NCBI GenBank assembly: GCA_025964055.1 | Contig: JAOPZP010000196.1 | Location: 1-6,408 of the forward strand | Length of the DNA stretch: 6,408 nucleotides | Direction of reading: 5' to 3' | Source of the DNA: Conexibacter sp. | GTDB taxonomy: Bacteria > Actinomycetota > Thermoleophilia > Solirubrobacterales > Solirubrobacteraceae | In this document: in pieces, positions 5,074 to 6,408 of the stretch | Layout of the letters: the number at the start of each line of letters is the position of its first letter | Numbering within the stretch: the first letter of the stretch is position 1 | Notes under the pieces: model-generated | What the model was told of the DNA's origin: nothing | The model's input: the letters and a program-made list of their open reading frames with translations, nothing else | The model's database searches: none | Program-made: the position numbers and the translations under genes

Positions 5074-6408
5074 CTAGGCCGGCCGCACGTCCAGCTCGGC
5101 GACCTGGACGTTGCGCGCCGCCCCGCCGCGGTCCCAGCCCACCGTGATCCGGATCCGCACCCAGCGCGCCACCGTGGGGGCGAAGGACGTCGCGGTCGGG
5201 CCAGACGACGCGGCCGCCGGCACGCTCGCCACCTGCCGCCAGGTCGTCCCGTCGTCGGAGACGTCGATGGTGTAGGTCTTGGGCCCGTAGCCGCTGCGTG
5301 GCGTCATGATGACCCGGCCGACGGTGACCGGCGCGCCGAGGTCGGACCCGAGCGCGATCGGGTTCGACGGGCTCGGGCCGGTGGCCACGGTCGTGCCCAC
5401 CGAGACCCAGAACGTCGACGCCGATCCGTCGGTCGCCAGCGCCGGCCCGAAGTCGGGCTGCTGGCTGGAGGCGAACGGCGCCGGCCACGGAGCTCCCACC
5501 CCGTTGAGGGCGAGGTTGGCGCTGTGGCGCAGCGTGAGCACCTCCTCGGCGTGTGCCCCGCCCGCGGCGTCCGCCGTGACGGTCAGCTCGCTCTCGCCGC
5601 TGGTGATCGACGCGTTGCGCAGCGGCAGCGAGATGTCCTGGGTGGCGCCCGCGGCGACGACCACGGGGTCCGCCGGCGCATCGACGGTGATCCCGTCAGC
5701 CGCCTTCGCGACGATCCGGACCGGGAGATCGCGGCCGGTGTGGTTGACGGCGTGCACGACGGCGCGGTTGACGCCCCCGGCCGCCAGCGGGACGACCGGC
5801 GTGTCGGTGCTGAGATCCAGGGCGGGCCGGACGACGAGACCCAGGACGCCCGTCGAGGTCCTCGACCGCAGTCCCTGGCGGAACGCGAGCGTTCCGGTCA
5901 GCGGCACCTGGCTGCCCGACGGCGCGTCGGCCGGCACCGGCAGGTCGAGCTCGACGGTCTCAGCCGCGCCCGGGGCGATCGGCGGCACGTCGACGGAGGC
6001 CGTGGCCCAGCCGGCGGGGCCGGCGACCGTGAGCTTCCCGTCCCGCACGGCCGCAAGGCCGCGGTTGAGGACGACCGCGCGGATGTGCACCATCTCGCCC
6101 TGCAGCGCCGGACCGGTGGCGGCCAGCCGCACGATCGCGGTCAGTCCCTCGGTGCGCGCGCGGTCCAGCGCCTGCAGCGTCGCCGCGCGATCGGCGGCGA
6201 CGCGCTCGCCCACGGCGTCGGGCAGGCGGCGGACCAGGGGCAGCAGCGCGACCTGCAGCTGGGCGGCGTCGAGCGCCGCCGAGGCGCGGGCCGTGTCGGG
6301 CGTCTCGGCCGTCACGGCGTCGAGCATGCGGTCGAGCGTCCAGACGATCGCGTCGAGCTGGGCGCGCAGGGAGGTGGCCGCGCCGTGCGACAGCGTCCGC
6401 CGCCTCGA
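5074..6408 (-). CDS. NEW3-like / discoidin (F5/8 type C) domain protein, N-terminus off window
   Basis: The frame stays open to the window edge, so the start is missing; 444 residues are visible, ending at TAG 5074-5076. Counting from the edge, residues 1-95 are mainly Ala/Leu-rich amphipathic helix. About 95-190 form an Ig-like domain (VHIRAVVLNRGLAAVRDGKL, then PPIAPGAAETVELDLPVP), typical of NPCBM-associated NEW3 domains. About 195-290 form a second similar domain (NRAVVHAVNHTGRDLPVRIV). About 296-444 are a discoidin/F5-8C domain: SANLALNG, FGPALATDGSASTFWVS, ITLG-like IALGSDLG, YTIDVSDDGTTWRQVA, ARWVRIRITVG, VAELDVRPA. Such domains bind sugars and usually sit at the C-terminus of secreted hydrolases, so a catalytic domain is expected upstream. 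PIG-L-type deacetylases and glycosidases are both possible, and neither can be shown. It is probably exported, though no signal peptide is visible. It is the first seen gene of the minus-strand group. Confidence 0.85.
   Translation of the reverse strand, partial: SRRRTLSHGAATSLRAQLDAIVWTLDRMLDAVTAETPDTARASAALDAAQLQVALLPLVRRLPDAVGERVAADRAATLQALDRARTEGLTAIVRLAATGPALQGEMVHIRAVVLNRGLAAVRDGKLTVAGPAGWATASVDVPPIAPGAAETVELDLPVPADAPSGSQVPLTGTLAFRQGLRSRTSTGVLGLVVRPALDLSTDTPVVPLAAGGVNRAVVHAVNHTGRDLPVRIVAKAADGITVDAPADPVVVAAGATQDISLPLRNASITSGESELTVTADAAGGAHAEEVLTLRHSANLALNGVGAPWPAPFASSQQPDFGPALATDGSASTFWVSVGTTVATGPSPSNPIALGSDLGAPVTVGRVIMTPRSGYGPKTYTIDVSDDGTTWRQVASVPAAASSGPTATSFAPTVARWVRIRITVGWDRGGAARNVQVAELDVRPA

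Noticed and set aside
4109..5077. Plus-strand open frame antisense to the pyruvyl transferase gene
   Set aside because: Its composition is that of a shadow frame, with no ribosome site or motif; the minus strand carries the complete PF04230 signature set.
4970..5488. N-terminal extension of the pyruvyl transferase to an upstream start
   Set aside because: Most of it overlaps the discoidin-domain gene in another frame and reads as shadow sequence. Only the GTG at 5015-5017 remains a realistic alternative.

Overview
The window is GC-rich throughout (third codon positions of the real genes are overwhelmingly G or C), with GTG/ATG starts, sparse Shine-Dalgarno sequences and long shadow frames on both strands. 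This suggests a high-GC actinomycete, perhaps a soil lineage near Solirubrobacterales (Thermoleophilia). That placement is inference from gene style, since no rRNA or marker phylogeny is possible here. No RNA gene, CRISPR array, insertion sequence or attachment site was seen.

Layout. The left end (1-179, +) is the last 58 residues of a serine beta-lactamase/esterase-like protein. It converges on a small MmcQ/YjbR-family protein (213-572, -). That gene is divergent, across 58 bp, from a DUF4031 protein (631-957, +). The DUF4031 gene converges on, and overlaps by 28 bp, an NAD kinase (930-1766, -). These are small housekeeping-type genes without an obvious shared pathway. A 393-bp stretch (1767-2159) follows; it holds at most one doubtful 59-codon ORF.

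The right two thirds is a single minus-strand gene group, read from right to left. It starts with an incomplete protein with a helical segment, two Ig-like (NEW3-type) domains and a C-terminal discoidin/F5-8C carbohydrate-binding-type domain (5074->6408). After a 104-bp gap with hairpins comes a polysaccharide pyruvyl transferase family protein (3734-4969). An ATGA stop/start overlap then leads to an FAD-dependent oxidoreductase of the FAD_oxidored (PF12831-like) type (2160-3737).

The ATGA junction and the absence of a Shine-Dalgarno at the oxidoreductase start argue that these two proteins are made together. The carbohydrate-binding neighbour suggests that the trio tailors or breaks down a glycan. 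The substrate and chemistry are unknown, and this cassette is the most interesting part of the window.
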